DNA from: Deltaproteobacteria bacterium YD0425bin51
Lineage (GTDB): Bacteria; Desulfobacterota; Desulfobacteria; Desulfobacterales; YD0425bin51
DNA: 64,000 nucleotides
Assembly (NCBI GenBank): GCA_002753225.1
Contig: PDZS01000014.1
Span: forward strand, 31,106 to 95,105
Direction: 5' to 3'
Made by a program: the position numbers and the translations under genes. Position 1 is the first letter of the stretch. Every line of letters starts with the position of its first letter. Under the pieces are notes generated by a model. The model was not told where the DNA came from and made no database searches. It worked only from the letters and a program-made list of their open reading frames with translations. Shown here one piece after another: positions 45,420-53,919 of the stretch.

Positions 45420-46430
45420 ATGAGCATGGGCAATAATTTAGATATTATCCGAAAGAATAATTTTATCAAAATGAATTTTGTTCATTATGGCAAGTTTGTA
45501 TCTATTTTTTTAATATTGTTCATTATCTTTAATGGTTCATTCTATAAGGTTGATCAAACTGAACTTGCAAATGTTAGACGCTTTGGTGTTGTCCGATATA
45601 ATAAGCCTGTTAAACCTGGGCTTCATTTCAAGATACCTATTATAGATACTGTTGATAAACTACAGGTCACACTTACAACTTTGCATGTTCCTCCATTTGA
45701 TGTAACAACGATTGATAATCAAAAAATTACGTTAGACATGAACTTTAATTACACAATACCAGAAGATAAAGTTTTTCATATAATGTATGAGATTGGCAGA
45801 GCTGGGAGCGTTGATATTGAAATCCAAATTATTCCTGTTGTGAGAGATCGCACTTCTCGTATTTTTGCTATACAAAATATGGCTACAGTGAATGCGAACC
45901 GTTCCTCAATTCAAAACGAAATAGAAAAATCTGTTGCAAAATCTGTCGAAGAACTTTTTGGGATTCAACCTCATAGCTTACAAATAGCTGGAATTACTCC
46001 TTCAGCAGCATTTATGGCTTCAAATGAAGCCGCTGTAAAAGCAAAAAATGAAGCGGTAGCAGCTGAAAACACTAAAAGAACAAGACAGTTTGAAGCAGAC
46101 CAGGTCGTAATCAAGGCTAAAGGGGAGGCTGATTCAGCTATTGAAGCAGCTAGAGGACGTTCGCAGTCAGCTCTTTTAGAAGCACAGGCAAATAAGACAA
46201 AGCTTGAACTTGAAGGTGAAGGAGAGGCTTCAAAGATACTAGCAAGAGCAACGGCTGAAGCCAAAGGTATTGATTTAATGCAAAAAGCGTTAGCTCAGAG
46301 TCCTATTGTTGTTGAGTTTGAAAAAGCTAAACGCTGGAATGGACAATTGCCTGTTAATATGTTTGCTGGCGCACCTATTCCTTTCTTGGATGTTAATAAG
46401 TATGTTGCACCAGAGGCTAATCAAAAATAA
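45420..46430 (+). CDS. SPFH / prohibitin (band 7) family membrane scaffold protein
   Basis: A 336-residue protein. A single N-terminal membrane segment (about 27-43), then a prohibitin-type SPFH domain (YKVDQTELANVRRFGVV ... PGLHFKIPIIDTVDKLQV ... VRDRTSRIFA) and a long Ala/Glu-rich coiled coil (about 200-285; AVKAKNEAVAAENTKR). SPFH proteins form membrane rings or microdomains and often guard proteases or lipids. AAGGAGG stands 6 bases before the ATG. It lies 12 bases after a DUF4389 gene. Confidence 0.92.
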   Translation: MSMGNNLDIIRKNNFIKMNFVHYGKFVSIFLILFIIFNGSFYKVDQTELANVRRFGVVRYNKPVKPGLHFKIPIIDTVDKLQVTLTTLHVPPFDVTTIDNQKITLDMNFNYTIPEDKVFHIMYEIGRAGSVDIEIQIIPVVRDRTSRIFAIQNMATVNANRSSIQNEIEKSVAKSVEELFGIQPHSLQIAGITPSAAFMASNEAAVKAKNEAVAAENTKRTRQFEADQVVIKAKGEADSAIEAARGRSQSALLEAQANKTKLELEGEGEASKILARATAEAKGIDLMQKALAQSPIVVEFEKAKRWNGQLPVNMFAGAPIPFLDVNKYVAPEANQK

Positions 46431-46634
46431 ACAGGGTGAAAATTGAGTATTGATAGCTTGAAAATCTCGTTTTTATAACATATTTTTATTGCACGTTATA
46501 ACACACATTAAATTCGTCATAAAGTGCGTCAAAATCATTACCTGCATATCGCTCCCATAAAGATGGATTTACGGTAACGAAAATAAATAACAATAGATAC
46601 TCGTATTAACAATAACAATAGAGAAAAATCTAAC

Positions 46635-47021
46635 ATGTCTTCAAACAACAACAATGTTAAACAGATTGTTTCAAAGGCGATGAGCATCCAGAGAGATCGT
46701 GAAAACAGTTATCGGGAGCGAGCTCTTAAGCTTTTCCCATGGATTTGTGGCCGGTGTCGCCGTGAGTTTAACGGAAAGCGTTTACGCGAACTAACAGTAC
46801 ACCATAGAGACCACAACCATGACAATAATCCTCCAGACGGAAGCAACTGGGAGCTGTTGTGCATTTACTGCCACGACAATGAGCATGCCCGGGATCAGGT
46901 TGCCGATGCCTATGATAAAGAGCCGTTTGGCAAATCATCAGATAATGCGTTTGGTGATAAGCCATTTGATAATAAGCCTTTTGCGGGATTAGCAGATTTA
47001 TTGAAGAGCAAACTGCCATAA
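46635..47021 (+). CDS. yajD: HNH nuclease family protein YajD
   Basis: A 128-residue protein with the treble-clef HNH layout: C-x2-C (CGRC near 38-41), ELTVHHRDHNHDNNPPDG with the catalytic His pair near 56-60, NWELLCIYCHDNEH with the second Cys pair, then an Asp/Lys/Pro-rich tail (FGDKPFDNKPFAGL). This matches YajD, a small HNH protein common in proteobacteria whose DNA-cutting role is not well established. Its G+C is visibly higher than that of its neighbours, a possible sign of transfer. No partner gene. Confidence 0.92.
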   Translation: MSSNNNNVKQIVSKAMSIQRDRENSYRERALKLFPWICGRCRREFNGKRLRELTVHHRDHNHDNNPPDGSNWELLCIYCHDNEHARDQVADAYDKEPFGKSSDNAFGDKPFDNKPFAGLADLLKSKLP

Positions 47022-47196
47022 TAAAAACTATATTTGGGAGGAAAGACTTGATACTACTTTTGTAGGAAATCCTGCCAGATCAGTGATTAGGAATGACCGT
47101 CTAATATTGCTTTTAGCTTAAGCCTTCACGCCTCTTCTTTTTATGAGTAGGCGATAGTATTTTTAGGTGTATTTCCAACACTTAAAATTAAAGGAT

Positions 47197-47952
47197 TTAG
47201 AACAAATGAGGTATCCTTCTCCAGTCCAAACCAAGTAAGCTAGCAGCTTCTCTATCAATTTCAATTGGATTAAAGCCTGCCAAAATTTTATTTACAAATG
47301 GATTACATTTTGCTCCTCCAAGATGATATTCAGCTAATCCAACAGATGCATCCATTACAGTTAAATCGGGGGTTCTATAAGAATTTAAATCTTTAATGGC
47401 CTGATGAATATTGTTATGGAAAACAGCTTTTTTCCATATGCCATATTTCCCTGAATAATATTTGGGTGGAGCAAAACCCATCATATTTTTTAATGTTCCT
47501 GTAATATCAGATAAAGAATGAGCTTTAAGAACTGGCACTGAAATAATATAATGATTAAAAGCAATTTCTGGTAAATACATTTCAGGAAAAATTTTTAATT
47601 TAGGATTTCTGAGTTGATTTAATTTTCCATAGTTTAAATCAACAAGAGATATGCCTAATTCCCCAGCCATATTATTATAACCTAGATTTTTGTAAATATC
47701 TGGCGTTTCTTTAAAAGCATCTCCACAGCCTTCCCCAACAATAATATCAGCTTTGGAGCAGGATTTTATATATTCAATAATTGCTCTACAACAGTCAGGA
47801 TGAGTAGTAACTGGAAAAGGTGAGTCATTAACAAGATTTGGCTTAATTAAAATAGCTGTTTGTTTTTCTAAAGATTTATCAGCCGAAATAGCGTTTAAGG
47901 CTTCTGCAATAGAGTCTTTATAGTTTTTAAATTTAATAATAGCTATGGTCAT
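47197..47952 (-). CDS. DUF362 family protein
   Basis: A 251-residue protein with DUF362 landmarks: ILIKPNLVNDSPFPVTTHP near 35-53, IIVGEGCGDAF near 75, VPVLKAHSLSDITGTLKNMMG near 139-159, and MDASVGLAEYHLGG near 200. The family includes proteins with 4Fe-4S ferredoxin parts, but none is present here. Function is unknown. Its start overlaps the end of the phosphatase gene upstream by 20 bases, so the two are coupled in the dinB operon. Confidence 0.88.
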   Translation of the reverse strand: MTIAIIKFKNYKDSIAEALNAISADKSLEKQTAILIKPNLVNDSPFPVTTHPDCCRAIIEYIKSCSKADIIVGEGCGDAFKETPDIYKNLGYNNMAGELGISLVDLNYGKLNQLRNPKLKIFPEMYLPEIAFNHYIISVPVLKAHSLSDITGTLKNMMGFAPPKYYSGKYGIWKKAVFHNNIHQAIKDLNSYRTPDLTVMDASVGLAEYHLGGAKCNPFVNKILAGFNPIEIDREAASLLGLDWRRIPHLF

Positions 47953-48430
47953 CTGTTACTACCAACTCTTTATCTTTAAGAACTTTAACAAAACCATTAA
48001 GACAATTTTTAATAAGGATTGCACAGTCGTAAAAAGCATCAAGAGAATAACCATATGGATCAGGAATGTTATCAATATTTTTATCTGGTTCAGGATAAAA
48101 ATCGCTTAATAAATGCGTTTTATTTTTGCTAAAAGGGGCTGTATATTCAACATATTCTAAATGAAATTGTTCCATAACTAAAATCAAATCAGATTCCTTA
48201 ATCATTTTATCTGTTAGCCAACGAGCCCTGTGTCCTGATAAATCTATCCCAAATTTATTCATGGTTTGAATAGCTTCAAAAGTTGCTTTATTCCCATTAA
48301 TTGCATCCGTGCCTGCTGAACTTATTTCAAAATTTTTGTTTGTAGGTATTATTGTTTTCAATAAAGCCTCAGCCATTGGGCTTCTACAAATGTTACCAGT
48401 ACATACAAATAGAATTTTATAAATTTTCAT
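47933..48430 (-). CDS. Low-molecular-weight protein tyrosine phosphatase
   Basis: A 165-residue protein with the active-site loop C10-TGNIC-R16-S (C-x5-R) at the N-terminus and the general-acid Asp in IPDPYG near 125. Members remove phosphate from protein tyrosine, and related proteins act as arsenate reductases. The extra Cys15 next to the nucleophile is common in the family. It lies between a small hypothetical gene and DUF362 in a five-gene minus-strand operon. Confidence 0.92.
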   Translation of the reverse strand: MKIYKILFVCTGNICRSPMAEALLKTIIPTNKNFEISSAGTDAINGNKATFEAIQTMNKFGIDLSGHRARWLTDKMIKESDLILVMEQFHLEYVEYTAPFSKNKTHLLSDFYPEPDKNIDNIPDPYGYSLDAFYDCAILIKNCLNGFVKVLKDKELVVTDDHSYY

Positions 48431-48458
48431 TTTGGTCTACCATTCTATTGATAATATA

Positions 48459-48647
48459 TCAGCTTGTAGGATTTTGACGCTGCATGAGGATATGTTCCTT
48501 TATTTCATTGAGTACAAAATATTTCTTAAGTGCATCGGCTATTTCCGCATCTGAAGGAGGAACATTGGTGGTCTTATTTATAAACTGTCTTAGAAAAAGA
48601 ATCGCTTCTAGCAAACATGGTTCTATTTCGATATTTGAGTTTGTCAT
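48459..48647 (-). CDS. Small hypothetical protein in the dinB operon
   Basis: A 62-residue acidic helical protein with no family that I recognise (PCLLEAILFLRQFINKT, then DAEIADALKKYFVLNEI). Its ATG overlaps the dinB stop in an ATGA arrangement (4 bases), which supports real translation by coupling. It may be a small partner or a remnant of a larger DNA-repair operon gene. Confidence 0.65.
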   Translation of the reverse strand: MTNSNIEIEPCLLEAILFLRQFINKTTNVPPSDAEIADALKKYFVLNEIKEHILMQRQNPTS

Positions 48648-49729
48648 GTTAAAAATCCTTTAAAATTAAGTGGCAGTTGTTTATATTTCTTAATTTGAGA
48701 GTTATCGTCAATAAAATTAGAAATACTAATCCCAAGTAGTCTAACCTTTTTTCTCCCAGCTTCTGTATTTTTTATTAGCTTTTCAATATATCTCATTATA
48801 TCACAAGCTTTCTGGATACCTTTATGATCTGTTATGTTCCTTGTCACAGATTGAAAATCAAAGTATTTTAATTTCAAAACAACAGTTTGCCCTATTGCAT
48901 TGTATTCATTTAAGAGATTCTCAACAGAGATTGCAATATCCTCTAAAATTTTCAAAATGTTGGACATATCTGTTATATCTTCTGGAAGTGTAATCTCTCT
49001 CCCAACTGATTTTCTAATATAGTTTGTTTCAACTGTTCTATGATCAATTCCACGGGCAATATCATAGAAAAAAAGTCCAGATTTTCCAAAAAGTTCAACC
49101 AGTCTTGTTTTATCCATTCTTTTAAGATCAGCTCCAGTTTTAATCCCAAGATCATGCATACGCTTTTCTGTTACTTTTCCAACACCATAAAATTTTCCTA
49201 TAGGTAACTTTTCAATGAACATATCTGCTTCTTCAGGTAAAATAACCCTCATTCCATTGGGTTTGTTTACATCTGAGGCTATTTTTGCCAGAAATTTATT
49301 GTAGGAAACGCCAGCTGATGCAGTAAGTCCTGTTTCTTTGTGGATATTTTGTCTAATCTCTTTGGCAATCCTTGTTGCATAATGCTTTTGGTCCGTCACA
49401 TCTAAGTAAGCCTCATCTAAAGATAAAGGCTCAACTAAGTCAGTATATTGATAAAAAATATCTCTAATCTGAATGGATACAGACTCATATACATCAAATC
49501 TAGGGGGAAGAAATACAGCACATGGACAAAATTTATAAGCTGTCTTTGATGGCATTGCTGAATGGATTCCATATTTTCTTGCTTCATATGAACATGCTGC
49601 CACGACACCTCTACTCTTGGGTGCTCCGCCTACAATTACAGGTTTACCTTTTAATTTAGGCTGGTCCCGCTGTTCAACTGACGCATAAAATGCATCCATA
49701 TCAACATGGATTATTTTTCTATATTCCAT
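48644..49729 (-). CDS. dinB: DNA polymerase IV (Y-family translesion polymerase)
   Basis: A 361-residue protein, the normal length. Catalytic acids: DMDAFYASVE near 10-19 and the SLDEAYLDV motif near 102-110. CSYEARKYGIHSAMPS near 45-60 contacts the incoming nucleotide. A helix-hairpin-helix thumb lies about 175-210 and the little-finger domain about 240-345. It ends KQLPLNFKG, not in a clear clamp-binding motif, although QLPLNF near the end is a candidate. Its ATG overlaps the flavin-reductase stop by one base (TAATG). Confidence 0.96.
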   Translation of the reverse strand: MEYRKIIHVDMDAFYASVEQRDQPKLKGKPVIVGGAPKSRGVVAACSYEARKYGIHSAMPSKTAYKFCPCAVFLPPRFDVYESVSIQIRDIFYQYTDLVEPLSLDEAYLDVTDQKHYATRIAKEIRQNIHKETGLTASAGVSYNKFLAKIASDVNKPNGMRVILPEEADMFIEKLPIGKFYGVGKVTEKRMHDLGIKTGADLKRMDKTRLVELFGKSGLFFYDIARGIDHRTVETNYIRKSVGREITLPEDITDMSNILKILEDIAISVENLLNEYNAIGQTVVLKLKYFDFQSVTRNITDHKGIQKACDIMRYIEKLIKNTEAGRKKVRLLGISISNFIDDNSQIKKYKQLPLNFKGFLT

Positions 49730-50301
49730 TAGTTACAAAAAATTTTTCCTATTGAAAATGCATTTCCTAAAAACCCGCCCAATCCATAATACTTTCTAAT
49801 ACCTGGGCTAAAAATAATTGGTTTAATCTTTTCAATATCTGCATGACCATTTTCATCAATTAACTCTTCATTTACTTTAACGTCAATAATTTCACCAATG
49901 AATTGTGTATGAAGTCCAATTTCAAAGCTATGCAAAAGTTTGCATTCTAAAATCATAGGAAATTCTTTGATGTATGGTGCATTTACTAAGCTGCTTTTTA
50001 CTGCATTAAGCCCTGATGCTTTAAACTTGTCATTTGTTTTTCCTGATACCATACCGAAATAATCAGATTCTTTGACATAGTTTTCGGAAGGAATATTTAT
50101 GGTATAAGCTTTTTGTTCTTGAATATTGCTGTAGCTGTATGTTGCTTTCCTAAGTGAAATTGTAACACAAGGAGGTTCTGAGCAACAAATACCTCCCCAA
50201 GCAGCAGTCATTACGTTCGGCTTACCTTCTTTGTCATAAGTTCCTACAATCAGAACTGGTGTAGGATATAATATTGTTTTAGCCCCAAGAGATTTTTTCA
50301 T
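49729..50301 (-). CDS. Flavin reductase-like (FMN-binding split barrel) protein
   Basis: A 190-residue protein with the flavin-reductase-like pattern: [25 protein letters not shown] near 14-38, [16 protein letters not shown] near 45-60, and [17 protein letters not shown] near 68. Such proteins bind FMN and serve as NADH:flavin oxidoreductases or electron carriers in anaerobes. It is the first gene of the operon flavin reductase - dinB - small protein - tyrosine phosphatase - DUF362. Confidence 0.9.
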   Translation of the reverse strand: MKKSLGAKTILYPTPVLIVGTYDKEGKPNVMTAAWGGICCSEPPCVTISLRKATYSYSNIQEQKAYTINIPSENYVKESDYFGMVSGKTNDKFKASGLNAVKSSLVNAPYIKEFPMILECKLLHSFEIGLHTQFIGEIIDVKVNEELIDENGHADIEKIKPIIFSPGIRKYYGLGGFLGNAFSIGKIFCN

Positions 50302-50348
50302 ATTCGTAATATTCCTCTTTTTCAGAATTAAGAAATAAGAGCAGGTAA

Positions 50349-50570
50349 TTAGACTACATTTTGTTCAGATTCTTCTAATTTCTTAGCTTTTTTATAAGCT
50401 GTGACAGCAGAAATTACATGGCATATCCAGCCTAAAAATCCTCCTGAACCTATCCAAAAACCAGGAGTAATTATCAGCCAAAAAATACCACGCCAGAAGT
50501 GTCCATTATAAAATTGTCCAACTCCTGGTATTACAATACTTAATACAGCTGCGTTTCCAGCACGTGTCAT
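50349..50570 (-). CDS. Small TM2-like membrane protein
   Basis: A 73-residue membrane protein with two hydrophobic segments and [18 protein letters not shown] at its start, like TM2-domain proteins of unknown function. It ends in a charged tail. I place the start at the ATG at 50570, because GGAAGGAA lies just before it and would be inside the version starting at 50588. Confidence 0.75.
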   Translation of the reverse strand: MTRAGNAAVLSIVIPGVGQFYNGHFWRGIFWLIITPGFWIGSGGFLGWICHVISAVTAYKKAKKLEESEQNVV

Positions 50571-50648
50571 AATTATTCCTTCCTTCATTAAATTCCTAAT
50601 ATCTTAATTAAGATAGTTACAACAATTTATAATGGCCACGTCCTTAGT

Positions 50649-51290
50649 CTAAATAAGAATACTAATAATAGGTGTGGAATCTTTTTCATATTCAATAATT
50701 GCTCCAGCTCCTTTTCTACCTATACTGCAATTAACTACATGAGTTTTCCCAAGAATAGCAGTACCTGTTTGCTCATGAATATGACCACAGATTAAAATTT
50801 TAGGCTCAAGTTTTAAAACCATATCATATAAATTTTTAGAGCCAGCATGAAATATTCCAAAAGCTTCATCTAAAATATTTCGAGGTGGAGGATGAACGAC
50901 TAAAACAGTATCTTTTGTTATAAGATGTTCAATCTTATTTAACATCTGCTCTTCACCAAAACAAATTTTAGAATAAAATGGTATAGGTATAGTCCCGTTT
51001 AATCCAACAAAATCAATTGAATTAACAATTTTCTTATTTAAATGTAAAGAAAATAGATTAGAATATTTTGTTAATAATTTTTCTACCTTATTTGAATCAG
51101 TGTTACCACAAATTGCCAAAATATGTATTGGTAATCTGCTTATTTGTTCAATCAAAGGTTCTGGATTAAAATGATTTGTTATATCCCCTGCAATTACTAA
51201 TACATCAGGCTGAAATTGGCGTATAGTGTCTTTAATTAGCTCGATTTTATCCTTATTGCTATGTATATCAGCTACGGCGTATATTCGCAA
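50649..51290 (-). CDS. Calcineurin-like metallophosphoesterase
   Basis: A 213-residue phosphoesterase with the full metal set: DIHSN near 8-12, GDITNHF near 35, GNTDS near 62, VVHPPPRN near 132 and GHIHEQTG near 170. The usual GNHD is GNTD here, a variant also seen in small bacterial members. Substrate unknown. Stands alone; TAAGGTGA precedes the ATG. Confidence 0.88.
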   Translation of the reverse strand: MRIYAVADIHSNKDKIELIKDTIRQFQPDVLVIAGDITNHFNPEPLIEQISRLPIHILAICGNTDSNKVEKLLTKYSNLFSLHLNKKIVNSIDFVGLNGTIPIPFYSKICFGEEQMLNKIEHLITKDTVLVVHPPPRNILDEAFGIFHAGSKNLYDMVLKLEPKILICGHIHEQTGTAILGKTHVVNCSIGRKGAGAIIEYEKDSTPIISILI

Positions 51291-51418
51291 TTTATCACCT
51301 TACTTGCTATTTGCTATAAAAATTTTTCATGGTATAATTTAAATCTAATTTCATAATTAACATGAGTGATTTGAAAAATACAAGAAAAACAAAACATACC
51401 AATATATCATAATATCAT

Positions 51419-51655
51419 ATGGATTCATGCAAGCATACCAATCTGGAGCTATTGATTGAAAAAAAAAGTCTAAAGCTGCGCTGTTTACATTGTCATTTAA
51501 CAATTAAAAAAGCTGAGCTTGAAGATGGATATTGCCCGGAATGCTTTGAAAAATCAGGGCAAAAAGTATATGACTTTAAAGAGGTTGAAATAAAAGAATC
51601 AGGAACAACCAGGTACAGGTGCGAAGACTGTAGATTGTTTATAGATGTCTATTAA
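51419..51655 (+). CDS. Small zinc-ribbon protein
   Basis: A 78-residue protein with four Cys pairs or near-pairs: CKH near residue 4, CLHC near 22-25, CPEC near 39-42 and CEDC near 68-71. This is enough for two zinc ribbons. Family unknown. It is 64 bases upstream of the stand-alone phosphoesterase-domain gene on the same strand, which could mean a shared nucleic-acid role (inference). No strong ribosome site is seen. Confidence 0.65.
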   Translation: MDSCKHTNLELLIEKKSLKLRCLHCHLTIKKAELEDGYCPECFEKSGQKVYDFKEVEIKESGTTRYRCEDCRLFIDVY

Positions 51656-51719
51656 AGCCTATGATGGTTAATAGATAGTTGCCAAAAAAAATATTTCACT
51701 AATGGAGCAGATTAAATAA

Positions 51720-52124
51720 ATGAAGCTTGAAGCAGGTTCACAGAATTTACTCCAAAGATTTGTTGTGCATGAACATTTTAGCGAAGGAACTGCAGGGCAT
51801 CATTATGATATAAGGCTTGAATATGAAGGTGTTCTTAAAAGCTGGGCAAGTCGCTATTTAGATAAACTGATTACTGGCGAAAAAGAAAAGGTGCTTTTAA
51901 TCCAGACCCCAGATCATGAGCTTGAATATTTCAATTTTGAAGGAAGAATTGAAGATGGGTACGGCCGTGGCGAAGTAAAGATTTGGGATACAGGCTTATA
52001 TGAAGCAGTCAAATGGGAAGATAAAAGCAAACTAATTTATTTCAAAGGTAAGAAATTAGATAAAATATTTGTAATTTTAAACACTAAAGGGAATCAGTAT
52101 TTAATGTTTAAGAAAAAGGAATAG
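51720..52124 (+). CDS. Stand-alone DNA 3'-phosphoesterase (LigD PE) domain protein
   Basis: A 134-residue protein matching the PE domain of bacterial LigD: RFVVHEHFSE at 13-22, GHHYDIRLEYEGVLKSW near 26-42, VLLIQTPDHELEYFNFEGRI near 59-78, and VKIWDTGLYE near 86-95. The active-site His and Asp of the family (H-x-YDxRLE region) are present. PE removes 3'-phosphate or ribonucleotide ends before repair ligation. No Ku, polymerase or ligase domain is in the window, so it is either a free repair factor or partners with genes elsewhere. Confidence 0.88.
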   Translation: MKLEAGSQNLLQRFVVHEHFSEGTAGHHYDIRLEYEGVLKSWASRYLDKLITGEKEKVLLIQTPDHELEYFNFEGRIEDGYGRGEVKIWDTGLYEAVKWEDKSKLIYFKGKKLDKIFVILNTKGNQYLMFKKKE

Positions 52125-52183
52125 CTCAGATATAGATGATAAGAAAAATGTTATAATTAAAAATAAGGGGTGATAATAAGTTT

Positions 52184-52870
52184 ATGAAAAAAAACATATC
52201 TTTTTTAGGAATGATGATATTTTGTTTTTTTGGTGTTTTAGTTGGGTCAGCATTGGGCTTAGATAATTTGACAAAAATTAAAGGATTACAGGACGCTCTG
52301 AATGTAGGAATTAAATCGGCTATAGCTCAAGTAGGAGTTGAAAATGGATTTTTTAATAATTCTAAAATAAAAATTGAATTACCAGAAAATATTCGCAAGA
52401 TTGGTGCAGCATTTCAAGCAATTAGTGGGTCTGACATGGCTGAAACGTTAACTTTGAAAATGAATCGTGCAGCAGAAAAAGCTACTCCCAAAGCTCTGGA
52501 GATTTTTTTAAAAGCTATTAAAGGGATCAAGTTTGATGATGCCACTAAAATTCTTACTGGGGGTGAAAAAGATGCCGCTACTAAATATCTTGAACTACAA
52601 ACTTCAGACTCATTGAAAAAAGCGTTTTATCCAATTGTCAAAGGGACTATGGAAGAAGTTGATGCAGTTAAAGCATATAATGAGTATATTGGCAATATAG
52701 CTTCTAATTTTTTAATGAAGGATATTGATCTGGATATCAACCGTTATGTAGCAGGAAAAGCGATTGATGGTCTTTTTAAAATAGTCGCCGAACAGGAAAA
52801 GAAAATTCGTGAAAATCCTGCTGCCCAAGTTACGAGTATTCTTAAAAAAGTTTTTGGGTCTCTGAAGTAA
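52184..52870 (+). CDS. DUF4197 exported protein
   Basis: A 228-residue protein. An N-terminal signal-like hydrophobic stretch (about 6-27) is followed by the DUF4197 pattern: LQDALNVGIKSAIAQVG near 36, NSKIKIELPENIRK near 60, MNRAAEKATPKALEIF near 92, and DAATKYLELQTS near 130. It is probably periplasmic or a lipid-associated helical protein; function unknown. GGGGTGAT precedes the ATG. Confidence 0.9.
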   Translation: MKKNISFLGMMIFCFFGVLVGSALGLDNLTKIKGLQDALNVGIKSAIAQVGVENGFFNNSKIKIELPENIRKIGAAFQAISGSDMAETLTLKMNRAAEKATPKALEIFLKAIKGIKFDDATKILTGGEKDAATKYLELQTSDSLKKAFYPIVKGTMEEVDAVKAYNEYIGNIASNFLMKDIDLDINRYVAGKAIDGLFKIVAEQEKKIRENPAAQVTSILKKVFGSLK

Positions 52871-52980
52871 AAAAAAGAATACATTTTTTAAGCACTTTGC
52901 ATTTTTCTATAGGCATAATTAGTAGTCATTTTTCTTTATGCCAGAAGTTTTTTTCTGAAATAAAACTGAGAGGAATTAAG

Positions 52981-53883
52981 GTGAAGATGCAACCAGTTTC
53001 AGCTAATTTAAGGTCTTATCTTTACCAGCAAAAAACATGTAAGATCTGCGGACAAACTTCGCCGGCAGTAGGATGGAAAAATTGTGGAGGGTGCCCTGTA
53101 TGCGTTTCTGCTGCCAGAGAAAAAGATTTAATGAAAAAGCCTGGTTGCGCGCGTTGTGACAGTTCTGGCAAAACTGAGCTTCACTGGAATGACGTTCTGA
53201 AAAAAGGTGAACATTCCCTCGCTAAGTACCGCCAGTTCATCATTCCCAAAAAGAAACTCCGCTTCGGTAAATTGTACGAGTGCTCCCGTTGTAAAAGGCT
53301 ATGGGTTCTTGATGATCGTTTTAAGAACATGACTCTTCTGCCTAAAAAAAGCCTAAAGCTGTTTGAGGAATGGTGTGAAAAGTCTCAAAAGTTGCCGCGC
53401 AATCTTTTAAAGAAAGCGTTGGCCATTGGCGCAGTCTGCTATTACGATTTTTTTTACATTCCCTGTAAAGTCTTGATCCAAGAAGGAGTGGAACTGGATT
53501 ATTCTGTTCTGAGCTTCCAGTCCAGCCCTCCAATTAATGACTGGCGCAAGAATTTACGGCTGGCTTCGGAGATCCGTGATATCCTGCCCTCGTCCCATGC
53601 ACTCCCTCTACCAGTGCGTAATGCAACTTCTGATCATTGGAATGTTCCATACGCTGGAGCCATTGTTAGCACGCCGAACAAAGAATACCTGCATATTCAT
53701 TTCGGTGCGCAGTTTTTAGACCTTGTCGGCATAGAACCCAGCAACCTATTCCTTGAGGACCACCCCGAAAAGATACCTACCAAAGCCCATATCCGCCAGG
53801 TCAATAACAAACAGAGTAAGATCACCTATTTTTTGGCGGATTGGGTACTGGAACTCGGCCAACTCTATAGAAAAAATCTGTAG
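52981..53883 (+). CDS. Cysteine-rich protein of unknown function, GC-richer than its surroundings
   Basis: A 300-residue protein (GTG start at 52981 with AGAGGA 6 bases upstream; ATG at 52987 is the alternative). The N-terminal half has zinc-finger-like Cys pairs: CKIC, CPVC, CARC and CSRC. Together with the Cys in WKNCGGC these could bind two or three zincs. The C-terminal half has HWNVPYAGAIVS and YLHIHFGAQFLDLVG strands and resembles nothing I know. Base composition is clearly higher in G+C (about 45-55% in several lines against about a third around it), suggesting recent transfer. Confidence 0.65.
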   Translation: MKMQPVSANLRSYLYQQKTCKICGQTSPAVGWKNCGGCPVCVSAAREKDLMKKPGCARCDSSGKTELHWNDVLKKGEHSLAKYRQFIIPKKKLRFGKLYECSRCKRLWVLDDRFKNMTLLPKKSLKLFEEWCEKSQKLPRNLLKKALAIGAVCYYDFFYIPCKVLIQEGVELDYSVLSFQSSPPINDWRKNLRLASEIRDILPSSHALPLPVRNATSDHWNVPYAGAIVSTPNKEYLHIHFGAQFLDLVGIEPSNLFLEDHPEKIPTKAHIRQVNNKQSKITYFLADWVLELGQLYRKNL

Positions 53884-53919
53884 GCTGTGGATGCTAATAT
53901 GTAAAATTACGTTTGAGCA

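Noticed and set aside
45971..46264. Minus-strand frame opposite the SPFH coiled coil
   Set aside because: It is Ser/Ala-rich antisense of the repetitive Ala/Glu coiled coil, with no ribosome site.
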